In this document: in pieces, positions 7,365 to 17,426 of the stretch
Position numbering within the stretch: position 1 is the first letter of the stretch
Layout of the letters: each line of letters opens with the position of its first letter
Origin: an uncultured Polycyclovorans sp.
Lineage (GTDB): Bacteria > Pseudomonadota > Gammaproteobacteria > Nevskiales > Nevskiaceae
DNA: 33,967 nucleotides
Direction: 5' to 3'
Assembly (NCBI GenBank): GCA_936928855.1
Contig: CAKZHZ010000096.1
Location: 1 to 33,967, forward strand
Notes under the pieces: generated by a model
The model's input: only the letters and a program-made list of their open reading frames with translations
Databases searched by the model: none
Told to the model about the DNA's origin: nothing
Program-made: the position numbers and the translations under genes

Positions 7365-8072
7365 ATGATCGACCTGTACACCGCTGCGACGCCCAACGGC
7401 TGGAAGGCCTCCATCCTGCTGGAGGAACTGGGCGTGCCCTACACGGTGCACCCCATCAGCCTGTCCAAGGGCGAGCAGAAAACCCCGGACTACCTGCGCA
7501 TCAACCCCAACGGACGCATTCCCGCCATCATCGATCGCGAGGTCGATGCCGACGCCGGCGATGGCTTAAAGGGCTTCGCGGTGTTCGAATCCGGCGCCAT
7601 CCTGCAGTACCTGGCGGAGAAGTACGGTCGCTTCCTGCCGGCCGATCCGCTGGGGCGCTCGCGGGCGATCCAGTGGTTGATGTTCCAGATGGGCGGGGTG
7701 GGCCCCATGCAGGGCCAGGCCAATGTGTTCTTCCGCTACGCGCAGGAAAAGATTCCGTACGCGATCGAGCGCTATCAAACCGAAACCAAGCGGCTCTACT
7801 CCGTGCTGGATACCCGACTCAAGGACCACGAGTACCTGGCAGGGGACTACTCGATTGCCGACATCGCCAACTGGACCTGGGTCTCGCTGCATTTCTGGGC
7901 CGGCGTGGCCATCGATGACCTCCCGCACCTGAAGCGCTGGCTGGAAACCGTACGCGCCCGCCCGGCGGTGCAGCGGGGCGTCGCCATCCCGGAACCCATC
8001 AACCTCGGCGGTAGCGGTGAAGACGTGACCAAGATGGCGCAGTCGATGCTCGTCACCCGCACGCCCAACTGA
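7365..8072 (+). CDS. Glutathione S-transferase, YfcG/YghU-like
   Basis: The 235-residue protein starts MIDLYTAATPNGWKASILLE, the thioredoxin-like N-terminal domain of the YfcG/YghU (nu-class) transferases, with INPNGRIPAIID and the ESGAILQYLAEKYG glutathione-binding segment. The helical C-terminal domain includes LYSVLDTRLKDHEYLAGDYSIADIANW. Relatives in E. coli act as disulfide-bond reductases or peroxidases using glutathione. It lies 9 bp before the flavin disulfide reductase on the same strand, so a shared role in thiol or detoxification chemistry is plausible. Confidence 0.92.
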   Translation: MIDLYTAATPNGWKASILLEELGVPYTVHPISLSKGEQKTPDYLRINPNGRIPAIIDREVDADAGDGLKGFAVFESGAILQYLAEKYGRFLPADPLGRSRAIQWLMFQMGGVGPMQGQANVFFRYAQEKIPYAIERYQTETKRLYSVLDTRLKDHEYLAGDYSIADIANWTWVSLHFWAGVAIDDLPHLKRWLETVRARPAVQRGVAIPEPINLGGSGEDVTKMAQSMLVTRTPN

Positions 8073-8081
8073 GCCCGTCCG

Positions 8082-9533
8082 ATGAAGTCCGATACGCCGC
8101 CACTACGCGTCGAGGTTGCCATCATCGGCGCGGGCTCGGCGGGCATGAGCGCCTACCGTGCGGCACGTGCTCATAGCGAATCCGTGGTGGTCATCGAGTC
8201 CGGCCCCTACGGCACCACCTGCGCCCGTGTCGGCTGCATGCCCAGCAAGCTGCTGATTGCCGCGGCCGAAGCCGCGCGGGCCGTGCGCGAGGCGGATCAG
8301 TTCGGTGTCCGCAGTTCCCCACCGGTGATTGATGGCACGGCGGTGATGGCGCGGGTGCGGTCTGAGCGCGACCGGTTCGTCGGCTTTGTGGAAGCCACGG
8401 TCGACGCCTGGCCGCTGCACCACCGGTTGCGCGGGCACGCACGGTTTCTGCGCCCCGGCGTGCTGCAGGTGGGCACGCAGGAGGTGCATGCCGACCGCAT
8501 CGTCATTGCCACCGGCTCTCGACCGGTCGTACCCGACGCCTGGCGGCAGGCCCTGGGTGACCGCCTGGTGGTGAACGACGATGTCTTCGAGTGGCATACG
8601 CTGCCGGGATCGGTAGCGGTCGTCGGCACCGGGGTCATCGGTCTCGAGCTGGCCCAGGCCCTGTCGGCCCTGGGCGTTCGGGTCCGCCTGTTCGGGCGCC
8701 GTGGTCGCATCGGCCCGCTTACCGATCCGGCCTTGCAGGCTGTTGCTCGGGAGCACGTCGCGGCCACGCTGTCGCTGTCACCCCAGGCGCAGATCGAGGC
8801 GGTCTCGCGCAGCGAGGCGGGCGTGGTGGTGCGTTTCCAGGAGAACGGTCAACATCACGAGGAAACCTTCGACCTGTTGCTCGCCGCCACCGGGCGCGAA
8901 CCGCGGCTTGCGGGGCTGGATCTGGCAAGGGCCGGCATTGCGCTGGATGCCCAGGGCCTGCCCGCCTTTGATCGGTCGACACAGCAGATCCACGGGCACC
9001 CGGTATTCATCGCGGGCGATGTCCACGAGCAGACCCCCCTGCTGCACGAAGCCTCAGACGATGGCCGCATTGCCGGCGACAACGCCGGTCGCTGGCCTGA
9101 GGTCCGCCCACGACCCCGACGGGCGCCGCTGATGGTGGTGTTCTCCCACCCGCAGATGATGATGACTGGCGCCACCCACGCCGATCTGCTGGCCTCGTCT
9201 CAGGCCTTCGTGACCGGCGCGGTCGACTTCGGCGATCAGGGCCGTGCACGGGTGATGGGCGTCAATGCCGGCGCCCTGCATGTCTATGCCGCCGCCGAGG
9301 ACGGCCGCTTCCTGGGGGCCGAAATGGTCGGTCCCGCAGCCGAGCATATCGGCCACCTGCTGGCCTGGTCGCTGCAACGCGGCGCCACGGTCCAGCAGAT
9401 GCTCGACAGTCCGTTCTACCATCCCGTCATTGAAGAAGGCCTGCGCACGGCACTGCGCGACGCCCGACAGCAATTGCGCCTGCCCGCGCCGCCGCCGGAA
9501 GCGTGCCTGGACTGCGACACCGCCTCAGCCTGA
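8082..9533 (+). CDS. Dihydrolipoyl dehydrogenase-like flavin disulfide reductase
   Basis: The 483-residue protein is a class I pyridine nucleotide-disulfide oxidoreductase. The FAD-binding loop IIGAGSAG (residues 14-21) is followed by the redox-active pair CARVGC (residues 47-52) and PSKLL. A second loop, VVGTGVIGLELAQAL (near 185), binds NAD(P)H, and FIAGDV (near 308) closes the FAD site. The C-terminal dimer domain ends with HPVIEE, carrying the catalytic His-Glu of the partner subunit. CARVGC differs from the CLNVGC of pyruvate-dehydrogenase E3, and no E1/E2 genes are nearby, so the true disulfide substrate is open. It follows the glutathione transferase gene by 9 bp. Confidence 0.88.
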   Translation: MKSDTPPLRVEVAIIGAGSAGMSAYRAARAHSESVVVIESGPYGTTCARVGCMPSKLLIAAAEAARAVREADQFGVRSSPPVIDGTAVMARVRSERDRFVGFVEATVDAWPLHHRLRGHARFLRPGVLQVGTQEVHADRIVIATGSRPVVPDAWRQALGDRLVVNDDVFEWHTLPGSVAVVGTGVIGLELAQALSALGVRVRLFGRRGRIGPLTDPALQAVAREHVAATLSLSPQAQIEAVSRSEAGVVVRFQENGQHHEETFDLLLAATGREPRLAGLDLARAGIALDAQGLPAFDRSTQQIHGHPVFIAGDVHEQTPLLHEASDDGRIAGDNAGRWPEVRPRPRRAPLMVVFSHPQMMMTGATHADLLASSQAFVTGAVDFGDQGRARVMGVNAGALHVYAAAEDGRFLGAEMVGPAAEHIGHLLAWSLQRGATVQQMLDSPFYHPVIEEGLRTALRDARQQLRLPAPPPEACLDCDTASA

Positions 9534-9630
9534 GGGCACCAGCGTCGGCATCACCTCTCCATAGCGCGCACCACCGGCGGCAACCACCAGCCACGGTGGC
9601 AGCCGTCACTGTGGGGCGACATGCCGCCGG

Positions 9631-11142
9631 TCAGGCGAAGGTCCAACTCAGCCGCTTGTCGTCCAGGCGGCCGACCCGGCCGCTCAGGCCCACTGGACTC
9701 TCGGTCAGGCTCAGCAGCCGCTGCATCGCGTTGGCATCCTGCGCCGGGACACGCGCCATCAGACGACGACCGTCGGGTGTTCTGGCGATCACCGTCCCGA
9801 ACTCGGGCTGCTGATCACGCCCGAAAATGACCGTGAAGGTCTCCAGCGTCGCCGCACCCTCATAGTCGTCCACCTGCACCGGAACCGCACCCCGGTGCAG
9901 GTCCGCTTCCGCCTGCACGCTGGCATTAGCCCCGGCAAAGCGATCCTCGGCATCCGCCACGCGCGCCAACACCACGCCGTGGTGCTTGGTGACGTACTCG
10001 CCCTGCCCATAGAGCAGGCCGGGCGCTTCGGTGCCTTCCCGGAGACGGCGCACCATGGCCACGGCGGCATGGGTCATGTAGTTGTTGAGCGGTGCCCCGA
10101 AGGTGTTCATCCCACCGGTCACGGTCAACGCCGTGTCCGCCGGCAGCTTCAGCGTCTTGCGCGCCATCTTCGGCACGCAGGGGAAGCAGCTGTACAACTC
10201 GAGGGCCTGCAGCACGGCAGGGTCGCCCCCCAGTCGCTGCAACAACGACTCGAGTACCGCGTCCATCGCGGTCGAGCGCGTGTAGAGGTCGCGCTCCAGA
10301 TAATCCCGTGGCTCGCGGGCGTAGGCGCCCCCCCAGATGTGGATGCACTGGGCCTCGGGCACACCCAGCTCCCGCGCCCGTGCCAGATTGGTGACGATGA
10401 GCGCCGCCCCCTGATTCACCATGGGATTGGCCACCATGCGCTTGGTGTAGGGCCACGCCACCCAGCGGTTGCGGTCACTGGCGGTGCCGACCGCCTCCGG
10501 CGACAAGGCGTCGGTTGACCAGGCCCCCGGCTGCTGGGCCGCCACCGTACTGAAGGCACTCCACAGCGCGGCGCTGTCGGCGATACCCTCGGCGGGCGTC
10601 TGCTCGGCCGCCGCAACAAACGCATTTTCGAAGAACGGATAGACCTGCGCCGGCTGAATCACGCCATGATTGATCGCAGTGGCCGACACCAGTTCACGCC
10701 CGGTGGGAATGGTGGCCTTGGGATCACGATGCGGCCAGGGCAACTGCACACCGGCCTTCCAAGCCGCCGCCGTGGTGTGCGCCGCTTCGGCACCGGCAAT
10801 GGCAACCACGCCCGCCTCGCCGCGCTGAATGCGCAGGGCAGCCTCGTGCAGATACCGGACCGGGGTCTCGCCACCATCCTCGCTGTACCGCCGCGCACCC
10901 TGCGGCAGGCTGAGATGCCAGGCCAGCAGCCCCGGCGCATCCAGATAGGGCCAGGAGATCTCGCGCACCACATCCAGGGCATCACACTGGGCCAGAAGCG
11001 GTGCTCCGGCATCCTGCTCCGCACGACGAAGCGCTTCGGCCATCATCGCGATGGGCTCCATCCCCTGCAGGGGGGAATCGGGTCGATCAACCACCTCCCC
11101 TACTCCGACGATGACGGGCAGGCGATCAGCAGGCAACGGCAT
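9631..11142 (-). CDS. Thiolase-like acetyl-CoA acetyltransferase family protein
   Basis: The 503-residue protein belongs to the SCP2/thiolase-like group annotated as acetyl-CoA acetyltransferase. It shows LPVIVGVGEVVDRP at the N-terminus, VVAIAGAEAAHT, NPMVNQGAALIVTN in the middle and TGGMNTFGAPLNNYMTHAA near residue 345. The last 80 residues (GAATLETFTVIFGRDQQPEFGTVIAR) form the small C-terminal beta domain found in this group. A classical thiolase nucleophile cysteine is not obvious in the N-terminal half, so condensation or cleavage of acyl-CoA is uncertain. It stands alone on the minus strand and is divergent from a TlpA-like gene. Confidence 0.8.
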   Translation of the reverse strand: MPLPADRLPVIVGVGEVVDRPDSPLQGMEPIAMMAEALRRAEQDAGAPLLAQCDALDVVREISWPYLDAPGLLAWHLSLPQGARRYSEDGGETPVRYLHEAALRIQRGEAGVVAIAGAEAAHTTAAAWKAGVQLPWPHRDPKATIPTGRELVSATAINHGVIQPAQVYPFFENAFVAAAEQTPAEGIADSAALWSAFSTVAAQQPGAWSTDALSPEAVGTASDRNRWVAWPYTKRMVANPMVNQGAALIVTNLARARELGVPEAQCIHIWGGAYAREPRDYLERDLYTRSTAMDAVLESLLQRLGGDPAVLQALELYSCFPCVPKMARKTLKLPADTALTVTGGMNTFGAPLNNYMTHAAVAMVRRLREGTEAPGLLYGQGEYVTKHHGVVLARVADAEDRFAGANASVQAEADLHRGAVPVQVDDYEGAATLETFTVIFGRDQQPEFGTVIARTPDGRRLMARVPAQDANAMQRLLSLTESPVGLSGRVGRLDDKRLSWTFA

Positions 11143-11178
11143 GGGGAACTCGCATCAGTTGAGGATCAGGGAGCGGAA

Positions 11179-11195
11179 CCGTACACCGTGCACGG
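11179..11195. promoter_or_regulatory. Imperfect palindrome in divergent intergenic region
   Basis: CCGTACAC and GTGCACGG surround a central C, with seven of eight arm positions complementary. It lies between the thiolase-like and TlpA-like genes. It could be a regulator site; no protein can be assigned. Confidence 0.3.
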
Positions 11196-11208
11196 CGCCC
11201 AAGGCCAT

Positions 11209-11226
11209 CGGGAATCGCGATTCCCG
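11209..11226. promoter_or_regulatory. Perfect 18-bp palindrome
   Basis: CGGGAATCGCGATTCCCG is its own reverse complement over all 18 bases. It lies 49 bp before the TlpA-like start and 67 bp from the divergent thiolase-like start. A perfect palindrome of this length suggests a dimeric regulator site or a dispersed palindromic repeat. Confidence 0.45.
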
Positions 11227-11274
11227 CCCCCGGCGAGCCCGCGAGCGGCGCGCGCCACAGGCACAATACCGCGC

Positions 11275-11830
11275 ATGAAACGCTCACTCACCCGACGACA
11301 GCTCCTGACAGTCGGCGCGCTGGCAGCCGCAGGATGGAGCGTTCGCCTGCCGGCCATGCAGGTCCCCGACGGACTGGCGCCCGGGGATACCGCGCCGGAT
11401 ATCGCCGGCCCCAGCCTCAGCGGCCCCGCGGTGCGTCTCTCCGACCTGGCCGGACGGGTGGTGCTGGTCGATTTCTGGGCATCGTTCTGTGGCCCCTGCA
11501 TCCAGGCCATGCCGGAACTCAACGCCATCCGCACAGAACTGCACCGTCTCGGCTGGCAGGATCAATTCGAGATTCTCGGCGTCGGCGTCGATGACGACAT
11601 GGAGAAGGCCGAGGCCTTTCTACGGCGGGTTCCGGTCGACTACCCCGTGATCAGCGACATGCTCGGCATCGCCTCACGCCGCTATGGCGTGTGGCGGCTG
11701 CCCGCAAGCTACCTGATCGACGTCGATGGCCGCGCCTTCCGCATCTACCACGGATTCGGCGACACCTTCGGCGCCGATATCCGCCGCAACGCGGCGCTGC
11801 TGCTGCAGCGCGCGTTTCCGCCGCCGGACG

Positions 11831-11844
<14 letters not shown>
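11275..11844 (+). CDS. TlpA-like thioredoxin-fold protein, exported
   Basis: The 189-residue protein begins MKRSLTRRQLLTVGALAAAGW, a signal with an RRQLL segment resembling a Tat motif. The TlpA/AhpC-type domain follows: GDTAPDIAGPSLSG, VVLVDFWASFCGPC with the redox pair C72/C75, and LPASYLIDVDGRAF carrying the cis-proline. Such proteins reduce or oxidise disulfides in the periplasm. I chose the ATG at 11275 because the signal starts there; the longer open frame upstream is antisense to the thiolase-like gene. CACAAT at 11262-11267 may be a -10 element. The 3' end overlaps the convergent lipoprotein gene by 14 bp. Confidence 0.88.
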
Positions 11845-13108
<1,264 letters not shown>

Positions 13109-13190
13109 TCCCTCAAACCGATCTGAACAGAGTGACGAACGGTCTCATGCTGGCCCTGTCCCGGGCAGCCCCCAACTAGGGGGGTACCCG

Positions 13191-14540
13191 TCAGCCAGGT
13201 GATGCGAGCGGGAAACGCAGGAACCGCAGCGACAGTCCGGCAGCGGCCACGGCAAGACCGGCGATGAATCCCCACCAGATGCCGGCGGGCCCGACCGCCG
13301 AGAAAAATGCCAGCCCCACGGCCACCGGCATCCCCACCGCCCAGTAGGCGAGTACGGTGATCGCCATGGGAACCCGGGTGTCATGCAGTCCACGCAGGGC
13401 CCCGTTGCTGGTGGCCTGAATACAGTCGAACAGCTGGAACAGCGCGGCGTAACCCAGCAGGCCGACTGCCATCGCCGACACCTCTGGTGCCTGCGTATAG
13501 GCCCGCACGATCATGTCGGGATACAGCGCCATCAGTGACGCCGCAGCGACCGCCCACGCAACGCCGAGACCGATGCCCACACGCCCTGCCAGCCGTGCGG
13601 CGGCGTCGGCGCCCGCACCGTGGGCCTGGCCGACCCGAACGGTGGTGGCCATGCCGATGGACAGCGGCACCATGAAGCTCATTGCGGCGAAATTGATGGC
13701 GATCTGATGTGCCGCCACCGCGACATCACCGAACCGCGCCATCATCAAAGCCCCCACCTGGAACAACCAGGCCTCCGCGGTGAGAATGGCCGCCACCGGG
13801 AGTCCCAGCCGCAGCAGGTCGGGGTTGCCCGCACGCAGGGCGGTGGCCAACTGTGCGCCCACAGCCAGTCGATGCAGTGCCGGTAGCGCCCGGTAGACCA
13901 CCGCGTAGGTCAGCAACATGCCGAAGGACGCCGTTACGCTGGCCCACGCCGCGCCGACCGTGCCCATCTGCGGCAAACCGAAACGGCCGTACATCAGCAG
14001 GTAGTCGCCCCCGGCATTGATCACCAGCCCGACCACCCCGGCAATCAGCGCGACACGGGTATGGCCCAGACCCTCGGCACCGTTGCGCAGGGCGAAGCAG
14101 GCGCACAGCGGCAATGTCGCCAGCGATACCACCTGCAGATAGCGCTCGGCCTCGGCCGCAACCGGAGAAGACAGGCCCAACCATCCCAGTACAGTGCCGG
14201 TGGTCAGCCAGATCGACAGGGCCCAGATCAGGCCGCAGACCATTGCGACACCCAGGGCACCGCCAATGTGCCGCCCCAGCGTGGCGGCATCGGCGCCGGC
14301 ACCGCGCCGCTGCGCCACCAGCGCGGCCAGGGCCAGAAACAACCCCATGAAGGTCACGAAGCCGAGGAAGAAAACGTTGGAGCCAACCGCCACCGCGGCC
14401 AGCGTCTGCGCCGACAACTGCCCGGCAAAGATGGTGTCCACGGTCCCCATGCTCATGAACAGCAGCTGGGCCAGAACGATCGGCCAGGCCAGATGGAGAT
14501 TGGCCCGGACTTCTCCCAGCAGACGCTGGCGGTAATGCAT
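13191..14540 (-). CDS. MATE-family multidrug efflux transporter
   Basis: The 449-residue protein is a NorM-like MATE exporter with about 12 transmembrane helices. Typical segments are WPIVLAQLLFMSMGTVDTIFAG at the N-terminus, MVPLSIGMATTVRVGQAHGAG at the start of the second half and GALRGLHDTRVPM near the end. Members exchange Na+ or H+ for cationic drugs and dyes across the inner membrane. I chose the ATG at 14540 over 14567 because GGGAGG (complement of 14551-14556) lies 10 bp before it. It follows gltX by 27 bp on the same strand and may be read through from it. Confidence 0.92.
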   Translation of the reverse strand: MHYRQRLLGEVRANLHLAWPIVLAQLLFMSMGTVDTIFAGQLSAQTLAAVAVGSNVFFLGFVTFMGLFLALAALVAQRRGAGADAATLGRHIGGALGVAMVCGLIWALSIWLTTGTVLGWLGLSSPVAAEAERYLQVVSLATLPLCACFALRNGAEGLGHTRVALIAGVVGLVINAGGDYLLMYGRFGLPQMGTVGAAWASVTASFGMLLTYAVVYRALPALHRLAVGAQLATALRAGNPDLLRLGLPVAAILTAEAWLFQVGALMMARFGDVAVAAHQIAINFAAMSFMVPLSIGMATTVRVGQAHGAGADAAARLAGRVGIGLGVAWAVAAASLMALYPDMIVRAYTQAPEVSAMAVGLLGYAALFQLFDCIQATSNGALRGLHDTRVPMAITVLAYWAVGMPVAVGLAFFSAVGPAGIWWGFIAGLAVAAAGLSLRFLRFPLASPG

Positions 14541-14567
14541 GTCGGAGCGCCCTCCCGGGCGCGGCAT

Positions 14568-15986
14568 TCAGCCTGCGTTACGGGCGATCCAGGACAGCGC
14601 CGCGCGCAGCCGGGAGAGTGTGCGTTCCCTACCCAGCAGCAACAGTGTCTGGTCGATGGGCGGGGACACCGCCATGCCGCAGCAGGCCACGCGGATCGGT
14701 TGGGCCACCTGCCCCAATTTGACGCCCAGCTGTTCGCCGACCTGGTGCACCACGCCATGTGCCGCCTCGGCCGACCATGCTGGCAACGCCTCCAGCCCGT
14801 TCACCAGGGCTTCCAGCACCGGAACTGCGGCGTTGCCGAGATGCTTGGCAGCGTCCTTCTCGTTGTAGCCGTCAAGGTCCCGGAAGAAGAAGGCGGATTT
14901 CTCGGCCATCTCCGCCAGGGTACGGCAGCGCTCCCGTTGAGACTCGATCACCGCGGCCAACGACGGGCCGTTGGCGGGGTCGATCTCGAGCCTGCGCAGA
15001 TGCCAGTCGAACTCCGGCGCCACGACATCCATCGGCGCCGTCTTGAGGTACTGGTGATTGACCCAGTACGCCTTCTCCATGTCGAAACGCGCCGGCGAGG
15101 ACGACACGTGATCGAAATCGAACAGCTGCTCCATCTCCGCACGGGTGAACAACTCCTGGTCGCCGTGACTCCAGCCCAGCCGCACCAGATAGTTGAGCAG
15201 GCCATCGGGCAGGAACCCCATGGCCCGGTACTCCATCACGCCGAGGGCGCCGTGGCGCTTCGATAGCTTGGCGCCGTCGCCACCGAGAATCATCGAAACG
15301 TGGGCATAGGCCGGCGGTTCGGCCCCCAGCGCCTTGAAGATGTTGATCTGCTTGGGCGTGTTGTTGACGTGATCATCGCCTCGGATGACATGGGTGATGC
15401 CCATGTCCATGTCGTCCACCACCACACAGAAGTTATAGGTCGGCGTGCCATCGCCCCGCGCAATGACCAGGTCGTCCAGTTCCGCGTTGGCGAACCGCAT
15501 GTCGCCCTTGATCAGATCGGCCACCACCACCTCGCCCTCCAGGGGATTGCAGAAGCGGATCACCGGGTTCACGCCCGTCGGCGGGGGCGGCAGGGTTTTA
15601 CCGGGCGCTGGGCGCCAACGGCCGTCATACCGCGGCTTCTCCTTGCGCGCCTGTTGCTCGGCACGCATCTGATCCAGCTCTTCCTTACTGGCATAACAAC
15701 GATAGGCCGTGCCGGCCTCCAGCATCTGCGCGATCAGGGCCTTGTAACGATCGAACCGCTGGGTCTGGTAGATCACCTCGGCATCGCTGTCGAGGCCCAG
15801 CCAGGCCATGCCCTCGAAGATGGCATCCACCGCCGCCTGAGTGCTGCGCTCACGGTCGGTATCCTCGATGCGCAGGACAAATCTGCCCCCATGCCGCCGG
15901 GCATACAGATACGAGAACAGTGCCGTACGGGCGCCACCGATATGCAGATATCCGGTGGGGGAAGGGGCGAATCGCGTGACGGTCAT
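14568..15986 (-). CDS. gltX: Glutamyl-tRNA synthetase
   Basis: The 472-residue class I synthetase attaches glutamate to tRNA-Glu in the cytoplasm. TRFAPSPTGYLHIGGARTA carries the HIGH-type motif, RIEDTDRERS follows, and KLSKRHGA near residue 247 is the KMSKS motif. The helical anticodon-binding part fills the C-terminal third. The segment CYASKEELDQMRAEQQARKEKPRYDGRWR lacks the cysteine set that binds zinc in E. coli GluRS, as in many other bacteria. ATTCTA at 16016-16021 reads as TAGAAT on the minus strand, a possible -10. It is divergent from the pterin-synthase-like gene. Confidence 0.97.
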   Translation of the reverse strand: MTVTRFAPSPTGYLHIGGARTALFSYLYARRHGGRFVLRIEDTDRERSTQAAVDAIFEGMAWLGLDSDAEVIYQTQRFDRYKALIAQMLEAGTAYRCYASKEELDQMRAEQQARKEKPRYDGRWRPAPGKTLPPPPTGVNPVIRFCNPLEGEVVVADLIKGDMRFANAELDDLVIARGDGTPTYNFCVVVDDMDMGITHVIRGDDHVNNTPKQINIFKALGAEPPAYAHVSMILGGDGAKLSKRHGALGVMEYRAMGFLPDGLLNYLVRLGWSHGDQELFTRAEMEQLFDFDHVSSSPARFDMEKAYWVNHQYLKTAPMDVVAPEFDWHLRRLEIDPANGPSLAAVIESQRERCRTLAEMAEKSAFFFRDLDGYNEKDAAKHLGNAAVPVLEALVNGLEALPAWSAEAAHGVVHQVGEQLGVKLGQVAQPIRVACCGMAVSPPIDQTLLLLGRERTLSRLRAALSWIARNAG

Positions 15987-16054
15987 GGTGGCGGGGCGGA
16001 TGAAAACGGCCGCAGATTCTAAACTAACGCTCCACCGCGCCGGCTCACCGCACC

Positions 16055-16888
16055 ATGTCCTGTCTTTTCGTCGACCACCTGACCGTCATCGACTGCGCCT
16101 ATCTCGACGCAGCGCGGGGACTGGTCGGCGAAAGCTGGATCGTTGACCTGGAACTGGAAGGCGAACTGGATGCGCAGTCGATGGTGCTGGATTTCGGCGA
16201 GGTCAAACGCCGCATCAAACGCGCCATCGACGATGGCCCCGACCACACCCTGATCGTGCCCACCGAGGCCCCCGGGCTGCACCTTGACCTGTCCACCGCG
16301 GAGTGCCGGCTCACGTTCACCTGCGAGCGGGGCGTCATCCGCCACGAAAGTCCCGGCCTCGCCCTCACGTTGCTGCCCGTGGCGGCGGTCAGTGCCGAGG
16401 CGGTGGCGACACACCTCCAGTCGGTGCTGCGTCCGGTGGTACCGACGTCGGTGCAACGCGTCGGGCTGACGCTGCGGCCGGAGGTGATCGAGGGCGCCTA
16501 CTACCACTATGTTCACGGCCTGAAGAAGCACGACGGCCAATGCCAGCGCATCGCCCACGGACACCGCTCGCGCATCGAGGTGAAGGTGGACGGCGAGCGT
16601 GACGGCGCGCTGGAGGCCGCGCTCGCGGAGGCCTGGCGGGACATTTACATCGGCAGTCGCGAAGACCTGCAGCAACAGCGCGACGGCCAGATCGATTTTG
16701 CCTACCGCGCCGCCGAGGGTCGCTTCACACTCTCATTGCCGGCGGCACACTGTGACGTCATCGACCACGACAGCACGGTGGAATGCCTGGCCGAGGTACT
16801 GCAGACCCGGGCACGGGCGCTTCGGCCCGGCCGGATCATCGAAGTCCGCGCCTTCGAGGGCGTCCGCAAGGGTGCGGTTGCGCGCTGA
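16055..16888 (+). CDS. 6-carboxytetrahydropterin synthase-like, tandem PTPS domains
   Basis: The 277-residue protein is about twice the usual QueD length and looks like two PTPS/QueD folds in tandem. The C-terminal half has YVHGLKKHDGQCQRIAHGH: H154, H168 and H170 fit the zinc ligands and C163 the catalytic Cys; VIDHDSTVEC further on gives the conserved DH and Glu. The N-terminal half keeps the fold pattern (LFVDHLTVIDCAYL, MVLDFGEVKRRIKR, PDHTL) but has GLVGESW where HGH is expected, so it probably does not bind zinc. QueD makes 6-carboxytetrahydropterin for queuosine; whether this protein does so is unproven. It converges on the zur-like gene with 14 bp between them. Confidence 0.8.
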   Translation: MSCLFVDHLTVIDCAYLDAARGLVGESWIVDLELEGELDAQSMVLDFGEVKRRIKRAIDDGPDHTLIVPTEAPGLHLDLSTAECRLTFTCERGVIRHESPGLALTLLPVAAVSAEAVATHLQSVLRPVVPTSVQRVGLTLRPEVIEGAYYHYVHGLKKHDGQCQRIAHGHRSRIEVKVDGERDGALEAALAEAWRDIYIGSREDLQQQRDGQIDFAYRAAEGRFTLSLPAAHCDVIDHDSTVECLAEVLQTRARALRPGRIIEVRAFEGVRKGAVAR

Positions 16889-16902
16889 GTGCGGATCCGG
16901 CC

Positions 16903-17358
16903 TCAGGGCTGACAGCGGGCGCAGGTGCCCTGCAACTCAACCACCTGCCGCTCGGTGGTAAACCCGCTGGCCCTGGCGCGGGCCCGCAGCAGGCCATTGA
17001 CGCGCTCGTCTTCCAGCTCCTCGGCGGTGCCACAGTCCGTGCACACGAGGTACAGCCCCTGGTGAGCCTCGCCCGGATGGGCGCAAGGCACATAGGCATG
17101 GGTGCTTTCGAGCCGGTGAATGAGGCCGTGGGCCAGCAGAAACTCCAGGGCACGGTAGACCGTGGGGGGCGCAAGGGGCCGGTTCAGGCGCTTCTGCATG
17201 GCATCGAGCAATTCATACGCAGAGCGCGGCGCCAACCGCTCCAGCATCACGGCATAGAGGTCGCGGCGCATCGGCGTGAAACGGGCGCCCCGTTGTTGGC
17301 AGAAGGCCTCGGCCTCCTCGACCGACAGGGCATGGTGTGGATCCTGCGTCGCCATCAT
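16903..17358 (-). CDS. zur: Fur-family regulator, Zur-like
   Basis: The 151-residue protein has the Fur winged helix (RFTPMRRDLYAVMLERLAPRSAYELLDAM and PPTVYRALEFLLAHGLIHRLES). Its C-terminal part has paired cysteines C106/C109 (CTDC) and C146/C149 (CARC) for structural zinc, with H99 nearby. The ending GFTTERQVVELQGTCARC is typical of Zur, the zinc-sensing repressor, more than of Fur. Start codons at 17358 and 17355 are both possible. It is divergent from hisI, and the candidate operator between them suggests control of both genes. Zur identity is by similarity and needs metal-binding proof. Confidence 0.85.
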   Translation of the reverse strand: MMATQDPHHALSVEEAEAFCQQRGARFTPMRRDLYAVMLERLAPRSAYELLDAMQKRLNRPLAPPTVYRALEFLLAHGLIHRLESTHAYVPCAHPGEAHQGLYLVCTDCGTAEELEDERVNGLLRARARASGFTTERQVVELQGTCARCQP

Positions 17359-17364
17359 GGCGCT

Positions 17365-17377
17365 ATGGTATTACAAT
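17365..17377. promoter_or_regulatory. Candidate Zur box overlapping hisI -10
   Basis: ATGGTATTACAAT is a 13-bp near-palindrome with one mismatched pair. It agrees at 7 of 12 positions, including the central TANTA, with the gammaproteobacterial Zur core GTTATANTATAAC (consensus recalled from the literature). It starts 7 bp before the zur-like start and contains TACAAT (17372-17377), a good -10 for hisI. A repressor bound here would block both genes. The match is weak on sequence alone. Confidence 0.35.
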
Positions 17378-17426
17378 CGCGCCCCCGCGCCCCCGGGGCG
17401 CTCCTGTAGCCGCATGGGTTGTCGTC

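Noticed and set aside
9575..9605. Weak hairpin (CCACC/GGTGG) between the convergent flavin reductase and thiolase-like genes
   Set aside because: Five pairs and no T-run are not enough to call a terminator in DNA this GC-rich.
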